A DNA stretch of 19,810 nucleotides from CAYJRW01 sp964372865 (GCA_964372865.1 CAYJRW010000008.1:1-19810), one strand, 5' to 3'. Numbered from the stretch's first letter, positions 6,804-14,403 are shown. Program-made: numbers and translations. Notes: generated from the letters alone by a model not told the origin.

Positions 6804-7850
6804 ATGCACAGGGTAATTCTTCATATTGATATGGATTATTTTTTCGCGCAGGTGGAAGAAAGGGAAAATCCGCAATTTAGAGGAAAGCCGGTGGTGGTTG
6901 GAGCCGATCCCAAAAAAGGCCAGGGCAGGGGAGTGGTTTCTACGGCAAATTATGAAGCAAGAAAATATGGAATTCATTCGGCTCTTCCTATTTCCAAGGC
7001 CTATCAGCTTTGCCACAATGCCGTATTTTTGCCTGTAAATATTGAGCTTTATCAAAAAGTTTCAGAACGAATAATGGAAATTATCAAAAAATTCTCAAAA
7101 ACATGGGAAATTGTTTCCTTAGACGAGGCCTATTTAAATATTCCTTTAATACATATAAAAAAGCCATGGCAGAATTATGTGTATGGCTTAGCAAAAGAAC
7201 TAAAGCAAGAAATTTTTGAAAAAGAGAAGTTAACCTCGACAATCGGCATAGGGCCAAATAAGTTAATTGCCAAAATGGCTACTAATAAAGCTAAACCAAA
7301 CGGACTTTTGGTAATACAGCCAGAGCAAATTGAAGAATTTTTAGATCCTCTTGATATTGAGGATTTGCCGGGAATTGGGGTAAAGACTGGCGAAAAATTA
7401 AGAGCCCTTGGAATAAACAAAATTAAAGAGCTTAAAAAACTACCAAAGAAAAACCTTAGAGAAACATTCGGAAAAGTGGGGGAGAGGATTTACGAAATAG
7501 CCAGAGGAATTGATGAAACGCCTGTCATATCAGAGGAGATTATAAAATCAATTGGCCGGGAACACACTTTTGAAAAAGATACGAGAGACCCTGAGATTAT
7601 TTTTGAAATTTTTGATAGAATTATTGAAAAGATTTGGGAAGAGTTGGTTGAGAATAAATTTTCCTTCAAGACAGTAACTGTTATCTGCCGGTTTCAGGGT
7701 TTTGAAACACATACAAAATCAGGGACATTAAAAGAACCAAATAATAGTTTAGATGTTTTGACAAAAAAAGCTAAAAAACTGATTTTGAAATTTTTGCTGG
7801 AAAGCAAAAAGCCGGTTCGCTTGGTTGGCTTGCGGGTTAAAGTTCGCTGA
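6804..7850 (+). CDS. dinB: DNA polymerase IV (Y-family, translesion)
   Basis: A 348-residue Y-family polymerase that copies past damaged template bases. The catalytic acidic residues are Asp9 in HIDMDYFF and Asp107-Glu108 in SLDEAY; the steric-gate Phe is Phe14. The thumb has helix-hairpin-helix motifs (IEDLPGIGVKTGEKLRALGI), followed by the little-finger domain. The protein stops at PVRLVGLRVKVR, where E. coli Pol IV continues for about a dozen residues to its clamp-binding motif, so no QLxLF-type peptide is seen. The TGA stop lies inside the first arm of a palindromic element. In many bacteria dinB is repressed by LexA; no operator resembling the candidate at 26-46 is visible here. Confidence 0.93.
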   Translation: MHRVILHIDMDYFFAQVEERENPQFRGKPVVVGADPKKGQGRGVVSTANYEARKYGIHSALPISKAYQLCHNAVFLPVNIELYQKVSERIMEIIKKFSKTWEIVSLDEAYLNIPLIHIKKPWQNYVYGLAKELKQEIFEKEKLTSTIGIGPNKLIAKMATNKAKPNGLLVIQPEQIEEFLDPLDIEDLPGIGVKTGEKLRALGINKIKELKKLPKKNLRETFGKVGERIYEIARGIDETPVISEEIIKSIGREHTFEKDTRDPEIIFEIFDRIIEKIWEELVENKFSFKTVTVICRFQGFETHTKSGTLKEPNNSLDVLTKKAKKLILKFLLESKKPVRLVGLRVKVR

Positions 7851-7892
7851 GACTTTCGTCTCATCTCGCGCCTCTTGGCTAAAGCCTCGGCG
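7845..7892. repeat. Palindromic element copy, dinB-ctpA junction
   Basis: Two hairpins in series. The first is TGAGAC-tttc-GTCTCA (7848-7863), continuing to TCTCATC. The second has outer CGCC (7869-7872) with GGCG (7889-7892) and inner GGCT-aa-AGCC (7877-7886). The TGAGA...TCTCATC core is shared with copies before rplI, before gltX and inside the flavoprotein gene. The dinB stop codon is its first TGA. Confidence 0.6.
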
Positions 7893-7893
7893 T

Positions 7894-7922
7894 TTGATGT
7901 TTTTTTAAAAATTTGCTATAAA
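7894..7922 (+). promoter_or_regulatory. Promoter of the S41 protease gene, leaderless
   Basis: TTGATG (7894-7899), a 17-bp spacer and TATAAA (7917-7922), with an extended TG at 7914-7915. The start codon candidates GTG (7927 and 7930) lie 5 and 8 bases after the -10, so the predicted transcription start falls on or beside the start codon. Confidence 0.65.
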
Positions 7923-7926
7923 CTAA

Positions 7927-9114
7927 GTGGTGGAAACAAAGAATAAAATCATTTTTCTTGCTTTGGGCCTTGTTTTGGTAGGCAGCTCTTTCGGTTTTGG
8001 GGTTTTCTTTGGATATGACTTGGGACAGACGCAATGTCCTGTTTGCAAGCCGGAAGACCTTGATTTTTCCCTTTTTTGGGAGGCGTATCACAAACTTGAG
8101 GAAAATTTTGTTAACGGGGAGAAAATTGATACAAAAACGATTCTTTACGGCGCCATTTCAGGCATGGTAAAGTCCCTTGAAGACCCTTACACTGTTTTTT
8201 TCCCGCCAGAAGACGCCAAGGTATTTGAGGAAGATGTTAGAGGGGTTTTTGAAGGGGTGGGAATAGAAATTGGCATAAGCAAAGGTCAGCTGCAGGTCAT
8301 AGCCCCTTTGGAAGGAACACCTGCTCAAAAAGCGGGTTTAAGGCCCGGCGACAAAATTATTCAAGTTGATGAGACCCCAACAGCTGACTTAACTATTGAA
8401 GAGGCGGTGCGTCTGATTAGAGGACCGAAAGGAACCAAAGTCAAACTGACAGTTTTCAGAGATGAATGGGACAAAGCCCGAGAAATTGAAATTGAAAGAG
8501 CAGTGATTGAAATTCCATCATTGAAATTAGAATTCAAGGATAATAACATTGCTTATTTGAAGTTGTATCAATTTAGCGAAACAGCAGTGTCTGATTTTAG
8601 AACAGCTGCCATTGAGATTTTGGAAAGCCCAGCAAAAAAATTGGTTCTGGACCTAAGGTCAAACCCTGGCGGCTATTTGGAAGTGGCTCAAGAGATTGGG
8701 GGCTGGTTTTTGGAAAGGGGTCAGGTTATCGCTATTGAAGATTTTGGCAAGGAAGACAGAAAAGAGTTTAAGTCAGATGGCCCAAGTCGGCTTTTAACTT
8801 ACCCCGTTGTTGTTTTAATCAATGAGGGTTCTGCTTCTGCTTCTGAAATTTTGGCAGGCGCGCTTCGTGATAATCGCTCAATAATCTTAATTGGAGAAAA
8901 GTCATTCGGCAAAGGGTCAATACAGGGTTTGGAAAAATTAAGAGACGGGTCGTCTTTGAAAATTACCATTGCCAAGTGGCTCACTCCAAAAGGAAATGCT
9001 TTAAGCGATGTTGGCCTTGAACCAGACATTAAAGTGCAAATGACCGATGAGGACTACGAAAAAGTGCGAGATCCACAACTTGACAGGGCGCTTGAAGTGC
9101 TAAAGAATCTATAA
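7927..9114 (+). CDS. ctpA: S41 family C-terminal processing peptidase (CtpA/Prc-like)
   Basis: A 395-residue serine protease of the cell envelope that trims or degrades extracytoplasmic proteins from their C-termini. An N-terminal hydrophobic segment (about 8-29) anchors or exports it. A PDZ domain follows (about 105-180, with GVGIEIG and GLRPGDKIIQVD). The S41 catalytic domain has the nucleophile Ser304 in GSASASE and the general base Lys329 in FGKG, 25 residues apart as in the family. The start is a GTG; 7930 is an equally possible GTG. It is preceded by its own promoter and a palindromic element. Its substrate cannot be inferred from neighbours. Confidence 0.93.
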   Translation: MVETKNKIIFLALGLVLVGSSFGFGVFFGYDLGQTQCPVCKPEDLDFSLFWEAYHKLEENFVNGEKIDTKTILYGAISGMVKSLEDPYTVFFPPEDAKVFEEDVRGVFEGVGIEIGISKGQLQVIAPLEGTPAQKAGLRPGDKIIQVDETPTADLTIEEAVRLIRGPKGTKVKLTVFRDEWDKAREIEIERAVIEIPSLKLEFKDNNIAYLKLYQFSETAVSDFRTAAIEILESPAKKLVLDLRSNPGGYLEVAQEIGGWFLERGQVIAIEDFGKEDRKEFKSDGPSRLLTYPVVVLINEGSASASEILAGALRDNRSIILIGEKSFGKGSIQGLEKLRDGSSLKITIAKWLTPKGNALSDVGLEPDIKVQMTDEDYEKVRDPQLDRALEVLKNL

Positions 9115-9125
9115 TAAAATCATTA

Positions 9126-9208
9126 TAGTCGGATGAGATAAATCTCATCCTCATCTTCGATAGTCAGATGAGATAAATCTCATCCTCATCTTCGCTAACG
9201 CTTAATAT
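9126..9208. repeat. Tandem 35-bp palindromic repeats in the rplI leader
   Basis: Two 35-bp units (9126-9160 and 9161-9195) differ at two positions. Each contains a hairpin of TGAGAT-aa-ATCTCA; in unit 1 the stem extends to 9 bp (GGATGAGAT with ATCTCATCC). From 9166 to 9208, right up to the rplI ATG, the sequence matches the gltX leader at 37 of 43 positions in the same orientation relative to the gene. The region may be a regulatory leader or a dispersed repeat carrying a promoter. Confidence 0.75.
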
Positions 9209-9655
9209 ATGAAGGTTATTCTCCTTCAAGACGTAGACAAGCTCGGAAAGAAGTATGAAATAAAAGAAGTCAAAAATGGTTACGCCAGAAATTTTTTGAT
9301 TCCCAAAGGGCTGGCAAGGGCAGCTACTAAAGCCGCTTTAAAATGGGCGGAAATGCAAAAAGAAATTGAAACAAAAAAAGAAGAAGAGGGACTAAAGCAA
9401 GTGCAGCAGTTGGCTTCTGGCATTGACGGGCAGGAATTGGCAATATCGGTAAAAACTGGCGAACAGGGTGAAATGTTTGAGTCAATAACAATCCAAAAAA
9501 TTTATGAAAAATTAAAAGAGCTCGGCCTTAACGTCAAAAAAAATCAAATTGTACTTGCCGAACCAATTAAAGAACTAGGTGAGTTCCCGATAAAAATTAA
9601 GTTTAACCACAATTTGGAAGCGGAAATAAAAATAATCATAACAGAAGAAAAATAA
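9209..9655 (+). CDS. rplI: 50S ribosomal protein L9
   Basis: A 148-residue bL9. The N-terminal rRNA-binding domain shows the family signature ([34 protein letters not shown]), followed by the long connecting helix rich in Lys and Glu and the C-terminal alpha/beta domain. Length is normal for the family. L9 has been lost in some CPR lineages, so its presence helps place the organism. The start is fixed by the conserved N-terminus. No Shine-Dalgarno precedes it; instead the leader is the palindromic repeat shared with gltX. Confidence 0.95.
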   Translation: MKVILLQDVDKLGKKYEIKEVKNGYARNFLIPKGLARAATKAALKWAEMQKEIETKKEEEGLKQVQQLASGIDGQELAISVKTGEQGEMFESITIQKIYEKLKELGLNVKKNQIVLAEPIKELGEFPIKIKFNHNLEAEIKIIITEEK

Positions 9656-9666
9656 CAATCCGAATT

Positions 9667-9699
9667 CCCCTAAGAGAAACCAGAAGGTGGTCTTTGGGG
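9667..9699 (+). promoter_or_regulatory. Hairpin in the pyrG leader
   Basis: CCCCTAAGA (9667-9675) pairs with TCTTTGGGG (9691-9699) with one T/T mismatch; an inner ACC-agaa-GGT stem (9679-9688) extends it. G continues to 9702, making a run of seven. It ends 15 bp before the pyrG ATG and lacks a following T run, so it is not a standard terminator. A role in pyrG control is possible but unproven. Confidence 0.4.
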
Positions 9700-9714
9700 G
9701 GGTCAAAGAATTAC

Positions 9715-11340
9715 ATGGCAAGATATATTTTTGTTGCTGGCGGAGTGATATCTGGCGTTGGTAAGGGAGTTACAACAGCAGCCATAGGCAAAATTCTGCA
9801 GTCAAAAGGATTTAAGGTTACGGCAATCAAAATTGACCCTTACGTCAATGTGGATGCCGGCACCATAAGACCCACAGAGCATGGAGAGGTTTTCGTAACC
9901 GAAGACGGTACTGAATGCGACCAGGATATTGGAAACTATGAAAGATTTTTAGACACAGATATATACGATATCAATTATATTACCACAGGAAGGGTTTATC
10001 TCTCCGTAATACAAAAAGAAAGAAGATTTGAATATGAAGGAGAGGATGTGGAAGTAGTGCCGCACATTCCAGAAGAAGTAATTTCTCGCATAAACACCGT
10101 TGAGGCCCGAACGAAAGCCGACTTTATTTTAGTGGAAATAGGCGGAACAGTGGGGGAATACCAAAACATTCTTTTCCTTGAAGCAGCCAGAATGATGAAA
10201 CTCAGACATCCCGAAGATGTTGTTTTTATTTTGGTGAGCTATCTGCCCGTGCCAAAAATCATCGGCGAAATGAAGACAAAACCGACCCAATACGCCACAA
10301 GGACACTGAATTCCGTCGGAATCCAGCCAGATATCATCATAGCACGAGCTGAGTATCCGGTTGACAAAAAGAGAAAAGAGAGAATATCCACTTTTTGCAA
10401 TGTAGCTCTTGAGGATGTTATTTCTGCTCCAGACGTTAACTTTATTTACGAGATACCGATTAACTTTGAAAAAGATAAGCTCGGCGACAGAATACTTGGA
10501 AAATTTGGCTTAAAATCCCGCCTCCGCGATTTGGGTAAATGGCGAAGCTTTGTGAAAAAAGTCCGCCGTCTCAAAAAACTTGTTAAAGTAGGCATTGTGG
10601 GAAAATACTTTGGCACAGGCGATTTCACTCTTTCTGACTCATATATTTCTGTTATTGAAGCAATAAAGCATGCGAGCTGGGATTTAGGCCGTGTGCCTGA
10701 AATATCCTGGTTGGATGCAGAAAGCTATGAGAAAAATCATCGCTTGCTTTCAGAATTGAAATCTTACGACGGGATTATTGTGCCAGGCGGCTTTGGGTCA
10801 AGGGGAGTGGAAGGAAAAATAAAAGCCATTGAATTTTGCCGAAGAAATAAAATTCCTTATTTGGGGCTTTGCTACGGTCTTCAATTAGCTGTGGTGGAAT
10901 TTGCCAGAAACGTTTGCGGCTTGAAAGGAGCTCATACCACGGAAGTGAATCCCAAAACAAAATACCCTGTTATTGATACCCTCCCAGAACAACTGACTAA
11001 TATCAAAGAAAAAAGAATGGGGGGTTCCATGCGCTTGGGAGCTTATACTTGCGAACTTAAACCCAATACCATTGCAGCTAAGGCCTATGGCGTAAAATTA
11101 ATTTCAGAACGACACAGACATCGCTACGAAGTTAATAATGATTTGCGGGATATTTTAGAGAAAAAAGGCATGATTTTTTCTGGAATTAATACCGAAAGAA
11201 ACCTGGTTGAGATAATTGAACTTAAAAATCACCCCTTCTTTCTCGGCACACAATTTCATCCAGAATTAAAATCGCGGCCTTTAAAACCGCATCCATTGTA
11301 TAGAGAATTTATCACAGCAGCTATTAGGGCTCAACATTAA
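9715..11340 (+). CDS. pyrG: CTP synthase
   Basis: A 541-residue CTP synthase, converting UTP to CTP with ATP and glutamine. The N-terminal synthetase domain starts [16 protein letters not shown] (ATP loop) and includes the [12 protein letters not shown] and [13 protein letters not shown] signatures. The C-terminal glutamine amidotransferase has the nucleophile Cys in GLCYGLQ and the His/Glu pair in TQFHPELKS. The ATG at 9715 is preferred because it begins directly at the conserved [10 protein letters not shown]; an upstream in-frame TTG at 9694 would add seven residues lying in the leader hairpin. The 3' end overlaps the convergent rpmA by 17 bp, leaving no room for a conventional terminator. 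Confidence 0.97.
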   Translation: MARYIFVAGGVISGVGKGVTTAAIGKILQSKGFKVTAIKIDPYVNVDAGTIRPTEHGEVFVTEDGTECDQDIGNYERFLDTDIYDINYITTGRVYLSVIQKERRFEYEGEDVEVVPHIPEEVISRINTVEARTKADFILVEIGGTVGEYQNILFLEAARMMKLRHPEDVVFILVSYLPVPKIIGEMKTKPTQYATRTLNSVGIQPDIIIARAEYPVDKKRKERISTFCNVALEDVISAPDVNFIYEIPINFEKDKLGDRILGKFGLKSRLRDLGKWRSFVKKVRRLKKLVKVGIVGKYFGTGDFTLSDSYISVIEAIKHASWDLGRVPEISWLDAESYEKNHRLLSELKSYDGIIVPGGFGSRGVEGKIKAIEFCRRNKIPYLGLCYGLQLAVVEFARNVCGLKGAHTTEVNPKTKYPVIDTLPEQLTNIKEKRMGGSMRLGAYTCELKPNTIAAKAYGVKLISERHRHRYEVNNDLRDILEKKGMIFSGINTERNLVEIIELKNHPFFLGTQFHPELKSRPLKPHPLYREFITAAIRAQH

Positions 11341-11599
11341 CGATTTTTACAATCCTTTGAGATTGGTCAAACCGCCTTTTCCTTTTGGTGCCAAAATGAA
11401 CTTTTCCTGACTTTAAGGCGTAGAGGGTGTCGTCTGAGCCCCGCCCGACATTTTTTCCGGGAAAAAACTTTGTTCCTCTTTGACGAACCAAAATCGAACC
11501 TGCTCTTGCGGTTTCGCCTTCAGATAACTTGATGCCAAGATATTTGGGCAGAGAATCTCTACCTAATTTTGTGGCTCCTGCCGCTTTGGTTTTCGCCAT
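11324..11599 (-). CDS. rpmA: 50S ribosomal protein L27
   Basis: A 91-residue bL27, whose N-terminus reaches the peptidyl-transferase centre. The family signature is clear: [18 protein letters not shown] and [27 protein letters not shown]. The N-terminus (AKTKAAG) replaces the common AHKKAGG but keeps the basic, small-residue character. The usual upstream partner rplU is absent; the gene stands alone, divergent from a small membrane-protein gene whose ATG is 8 bp away, and convergent with pyrG. A possible minus-strand -10, TAGTAT (11608-11603), overlaps the start codon of the divergent gene. Confidence 0.95.
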   Translation of the reverse strand: MAKTKAAGATKLGRDSLPKYLGIKLSEGETARAGSILVRQRGTKFFPGKNVGRGSDDTLYALKSGKVHFGTKRKRRFDQSQRIVKIVNVEP

Positions 11600-11607
11600 A
11601 ATATACT

Positions 11608-11823
11608 ATGTTACTAAAAATAAAAGAATTTGTCAAAAATAATCAAGCTGATATTATATTAGTAATTGGGGTTCTATTAATTTCGCTGCTGTCTTTCGCT
11701 CTAGGTTACATAACCGCCAAAACATATGACAGAGAACCACTCAAATTCCAAGAAAGTCGCTATTATAGGAGCTGGCATTGCAGGATTGTATCTGGCTTGG
11801 AAACTTTCAGAGAAAAAGCATAG
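11608..11823 (+). CDS. Small single-pass membrane protein, unknown function
   Basis: A 71-residue ORF with no family I can name. Residues 1-17 are charged, residues about 18-40 form one strong hydrophobic helix (ADIILVIGVLLISLLSFALGYITA), and the rest is a polar tail. The membrane segment, and the position just ahead of a biosynthetic gene, make it a credible gene. The last 98 nt overlap the flavoprotein gene in another frame, and the tail from about residue 50 has low-quality composition, so the true end or the downstream start may differ from this reading. A CATAAT hexamer ends 6 bp before the ATG, consistent with a leaderless message. Confidence 0.55.
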   Translation: MLLKIKEFVKNNQADIILVIGVLLISLLSFALGYITAKTYDREPLKFQESRYYRSWHCRIVSGLETFREKA

Positions 11824-12748
11824 TGTTACTGTTTTTGAGAGAAGGGGAGTGATAGGCAAGGAGGCATGTTCTGGTCTTTTTTCAGAGAGGATTTTGAGGT
11901 TTATTCCGGAAAGCCAAAAATTGGTGCAAAACAAGATTGATTTTTGTTTGCTGCATTTCCCCAAAACGACCTTAAAAATCAACTTTTCCAAAAAGTTCTT
12001 TGTAATGAGTCACTATGAGCTTGATAACCTGGTGGCGGATTTGGCAGAAAAATCCGGAGCAAAAATCATCAACAACTCTAACTTAACGAAGCAAGACCTC
12101 GTTAAATTGCCTGATGAATTTGACAGGATTATTGGAACTGACGGGGCAAATTCCTTCGTCAGGAAAAGTTTGGGCGGGCCTGAGCCTTATTTTCGTTTGG
12201 GCATCCAGGGATTCACTCAGGAAAAAAATAGTGATAACTATGTTGACGCATGGCCGACCAAATATGGTTTCTTGTGGAAAATTCCAAGAGGTGAAGAGCT
12301 CGCTGAGAACTCTGTTCTCATCTCACCCCGAGTCCGCTCTTCAGCGGCCTCGGTAGTGGAGTGGGGGATTATTGAAAAACCTGTTAGGGCGAGAAAGATT
12401 TTTGAGGAATTCTTGAAAGAAAAAAATATCAGCATATCTAATATAAAGTCAACGCTCGTGCCCCAAGGCCTGGTGATTCCCAAAAATCAAAAAATCACTC
12501 TTTGCGGAGACGCCTCGGGCATGACAAAGCCCTGGTCTGGTGGTGGAGTGGCCTGGAATTTGACAGCTGCCAATCTTCTCTTGAAAAATTTCCCGGATTT
12601 TCTAAAATATAAGAATGCGGCTAAACGATTCTTTTTGCCAAAAATTATTCTTTCAAAAGCCGCTGCTAAAATGATTTATTTTTTTGGCTGGAAGACACCG
12701 TGGGTTTTACCGAAAAATTGGCAAATAGAAAGCGATTTTCTGCTATAA
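11726..12748 (+). CDS. FAD-dependent oxidoreductase, geranylgeranyl-reductase-like
   Basis: A 340-residue flavoprotein. The N-terminal Rossmann motif GAGIAG (15-20) with a downstream acidic residue (VTVFERR) binds FAD. GTDGANSFVRK (137-147) and CGDASGMTKPWSGGGVAW resemble the second and third FAD signatures of the geranylgeranyl reductase / group A monooxygenase superfamily. It is followed directly by uppS, so a role in reducing polyprenyl chains is plausible but inferred. Residues about 191-211 (ELAENSVLIS...ASV) coincide with two perfect or near-perfect DNA hairpins (12304-12353) and look like an in-frame insertion between KIPRGE and VEWGIIEKP. The start ATG lies inside the preceding small gene; no better start precedes KKVAIIGAG. 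Confidence 0.8.
   Translation: MTENHSNSKKVAIIGAGIAGLYLAWKLSEKKHSVTVFERRGVIGKEACSGLFSERILRFIPESQKLVQNKIDFCLLHFPKTTLKINFSKKFFVMSHYELDNLVADLAEKSGAKIINNSNLTKQDLVKLPDEFDRIIGTDGANSFVRKSLGGPEPYFRLGIQGFTQEKNSDNYVDAWPTKYGFLWKIPRGEELAENSVLISPRVRSSAASVVEWGIIEKPVRARKIFEEFLKEKNISISNIKSTLVPQGLVIPKNQKITLCGDASGMTKPWSGGGVAWNLTAANLLLKNFPDFLKYKNAAKRFFLPKIILSKAAAKMIYFFGWKTPWVLPKNWQIESDFLL
12296..12355. repeat. Palindromic element copy inside the flavoprotein gene
   Basis: Hairpin 1 is TGAGAAC-tct-GTTCTCA (12304-12320), followed by TCTCACC. Hairpin 2 is CCGAG-t-CCGCT, loop cttc, AGCGG-c-CTCGG (12328-12353), ten pairs with one mismatch. The beginning CGCTGAGA and the GTTCTCATCTC segment resemble the dinB-ctpA copy. 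The element adds about 20 codons without breaking the frame. Confidence 0.6.
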
Positions 12749-12752
12749 TTTG

Positions 12753-13427
12753 ATGAGTATTCCAAATCATTTAGGCATAATATTGGATGGCAACAGAAGA
12801 TGGGCAAAAGAAAGAGGGCTGCCTTCTTTCGAGGGCCATAGAAGGGGTTTACAAACGGTTAAAAAAATAGTGAACTACTGTAAAGAAAAGGGCATAAAAA
12901 CCCTGACGCTTTTTGTGTTTTCTACGGAGAACTGGAAAAGGGCTAAAAGAGAAGTTAATTTTTTGATGGGGCTGGCAAAAAAGGCATTAACCAACGATTT
13001 TGAAGAGTACGCAGATAAGGGAGTGCGAGTCAGAGTGATTGGTCAAAGAGAAAAATTACCCCAAGATCTAAAAAAAGAAATAAGCAAGATAGAAGAATCA
13101 ACCAAAAACAATAAAGATATGGTCTTGAATTTGGCTTTGAGTTACGGTGGCAGAACCGAGATTGTTGAGGCAATGAAAAATATTGTCAGAAAAAAAATCA
13201 GCCCGGAGAAAATAACAGAAGATGTAATAAAAGAAAACCTGTGGACCTCTGATGTTGACTTAATAATCAGAACAGGAAAAGAACAGAGAATATCCAACTT
13301 TTTAATCTGGCAGGCAGCTTATTCAGAACTTTACTTTTGCGAAAAATTCTGGCCTGATTTTGCTGAAAAGGATTTAGACCAAGCTCTCAAAGATTACGCC
13401 CGCCGACAGAGAAGATTCGGAAAGTAA
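12753..13427 (+). CDS. uppS: Undecaprenyl diphosphate synthase (cis-prenyltransferase)
   Basis: A 224-residue cis-prenyltransferase that adds isopentenyl units to farnesyl diphosphate to make the C55 lipid carrier for cell-wall synthesis. The signature starts at LGIILDGNRRWAK, with the catalytic Asp and the HRRG motif. TLFVFSTENWKR and the C-terminal substrate-binding VDLIIRTGKEQRISNFLIWQAAYSELYF are intact. The ATG at 12753 is preferred over TTG at 12750 because it gives the family-like N-terminus MSIPNHLG. It begins 4 bp after the flavoprotein stop. TGC-TATAAT lies just before it but coincides with that stop codon, so its use as a promoter is doubtful. Confidence 0.95.
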   Translation: MSIPNHLGIILDGNRRWAKERGLPSFEGHRRGLQTVKKIVNYCKEKGIKTLTLFVFSTENWKRAKREVNFLMGLAKKALTNDFEEYADKGVRVRVIGQREKLPQDLKKEISKIEESTKNNKDMVLNLALSYGGRTEIVEAMKNIVRKKISPEKITEDVIKENLWTSDVDLIIRTGKEQRISNFLIWQAAYSELYFCEKFWPDFAEKDLDQALKDYARRQRRFGK

Positions 13428-13428
13428 T

Positions 13429-13441
13429 ATTGTGCGACATT
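13429..13441 (+). repeat. 13-bp direct repeat, copy 1 (after uppS)
   Basis: ATTGTGCGACATT, identical to 14441-14453. The two copies bracket the recombinase gene, one beyond its stop and one in its leader, 1012 bp apart. It begins two bases after the uppS stop. Confidence 0.7.
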
Positions 13442-13446
13442 TTGTT

Positions 13447-14403
13447 TTATTCTCTTAATTTTTTACCGCTGTGATATTGGCGGTGGATGTCGCGTAGCCG
13501 TTTGTTTGTTATGTGGGTGTAGATTTGAGTAGTGAGGATACTTCGATGACCCAGAAATTCCTGGATAATTCTTAGATCAACGCCTTGCTCTAATAAATCC
13601 GTGGCGTAAGAATGACGAAGGGTATGGGGAGTGGTAGAAACGGGGACTCCGCCTAAAATAGCGTATTTTTTAACGATTCTTTCAATGGAACGGGCGGTTA
13701 GGCGACCCTGCGCATCTTTCCGGGCTTTATAATGAATAAATAAAGCTTTTTCTTTATCCTTGCGAGTTTCTAGATATTTCTTTAGCCAAGATAAAGCTCT
13801 TCCAGAAAAATAGACAGTTCTTGGATGGCTACCTTTACCAATAATGCTTAATTCTAAATCTTTTTTATCTTTTATGTTGGCAAATTGCTCCCGGTTAAGG
13901 GCGACTAGTTCCGCTATTCTAAGGCCGGTTGAGAAAAAAGACTCCAAAATAGCTCTATCCCTTAAACCGTCTCTGGTATTCGTGTCCGGAGCCAGTAAAA
14001 GCTTCTCAATTTGACCTAAATTAAGGAATTTTACCGTTTTTTCGGCCAAAGATGCCTTTGGCAGGATTATTTTGTCGGCTGGCAGCGAAACTATGTCTTT
14101 GGCCGTAAAATAGCCCAAAAGGGCTCTCAGAGCGATTAAATAGTAGCTCTGGGTGACCTTTTTCAAAGAACGGCCTTTTTCGTCAGTGTAACGGCTTAAA
14201 TATAGACGATAAGCCCAGATATCTTCACTTGTAAGTTCATGGGGCAAAAAACCTTCTTTTTTTGTCTTCTTCAACCACTTGACAAACTTCTGAAGATAGC
14301 GTTGATAATTTTCTTGAGTTCTATTAGCTAATCCTTTTTCTACCTCACAATAATCCAAAAAGCCGTTAATATGTTTTATGATTGGTATATTAGATTTTTC
14401 CAT
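13447..14403 (-). CDS. xerC: Tyrosine recombinase, XerC/XerD type
   Basis: A 318-residue site-specific recombinase. The N-terminal SAM-like core-binding domain (about 10-105) precedes the catalytic domain with the full set Arg162 (STGLRIAEL), Lys190, His260 and Arg263 (HTLRHSYATD), His286 (LGHRS) and nucleophile Tyr295 (IYTHIT). The C-terminal tail resembles XerC/D. It may be the chromosome-dimer resolvase, acting alone as in other one-Xer bacteria, or the integrase of a small element; the two direct repeats that bracket it leave both open. The start at 14403 has no Shine-Dalgarno; TATATT on the minus strand ends six bases before the ATG. A stronger promoter lies at 14464-14491. Confidence 0.9.
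   Translation of the reverse strand: MEKSNIPIIKHINGFLDYCEVEKGLANRTQENYQRYLQKFVKWLKKTKKEGFLPHELTSEDIWAYRLYLSRYTDEKGRSLKKVTQSYYLIALRALLGYFTAKDIVSLPADKIILPKASLAEKTVKFLNLGQIEKLLLAPDTNTRDGLRDRAILESFFSTGLRIAELVALNREQFANIKDKKDLELSIIGKGSHPRTVYFSGRALSWLKKYLETRKDKEKALFIHYKARKDAQGRLTARSIERIVKKYAILGGVPVSTTPHTLRHSYATDLLEQGVDLRIIQEFLGHRSILTTQIYTHITNKRLRDIHRQYHSGKKLRE

Noticed and set aside
6792..6850. LexA operator controlling dinB
   Set aside because: No palindrome of the E. coli or Bacillus SOS type and no repeat like that at 26-46 is present between tRNA-Lys and dinB.
9694..9714. TTG start giving CTP synthase seven extra residues
   Set aside because: The extension lies in the leader hairpin and the family N-terminus begins at [10 protein letters not shown] from the ATG at 9715.
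12741..12749. TGC-TATAAT as the uppS promoter
   Set aside because: The hexamer coincides with the TAA stop of the preceding gene and ends only 3 bp before the ATG, which is too close; no -35 at proper spacing. Co-transcription with the flavoprotein is simpler.
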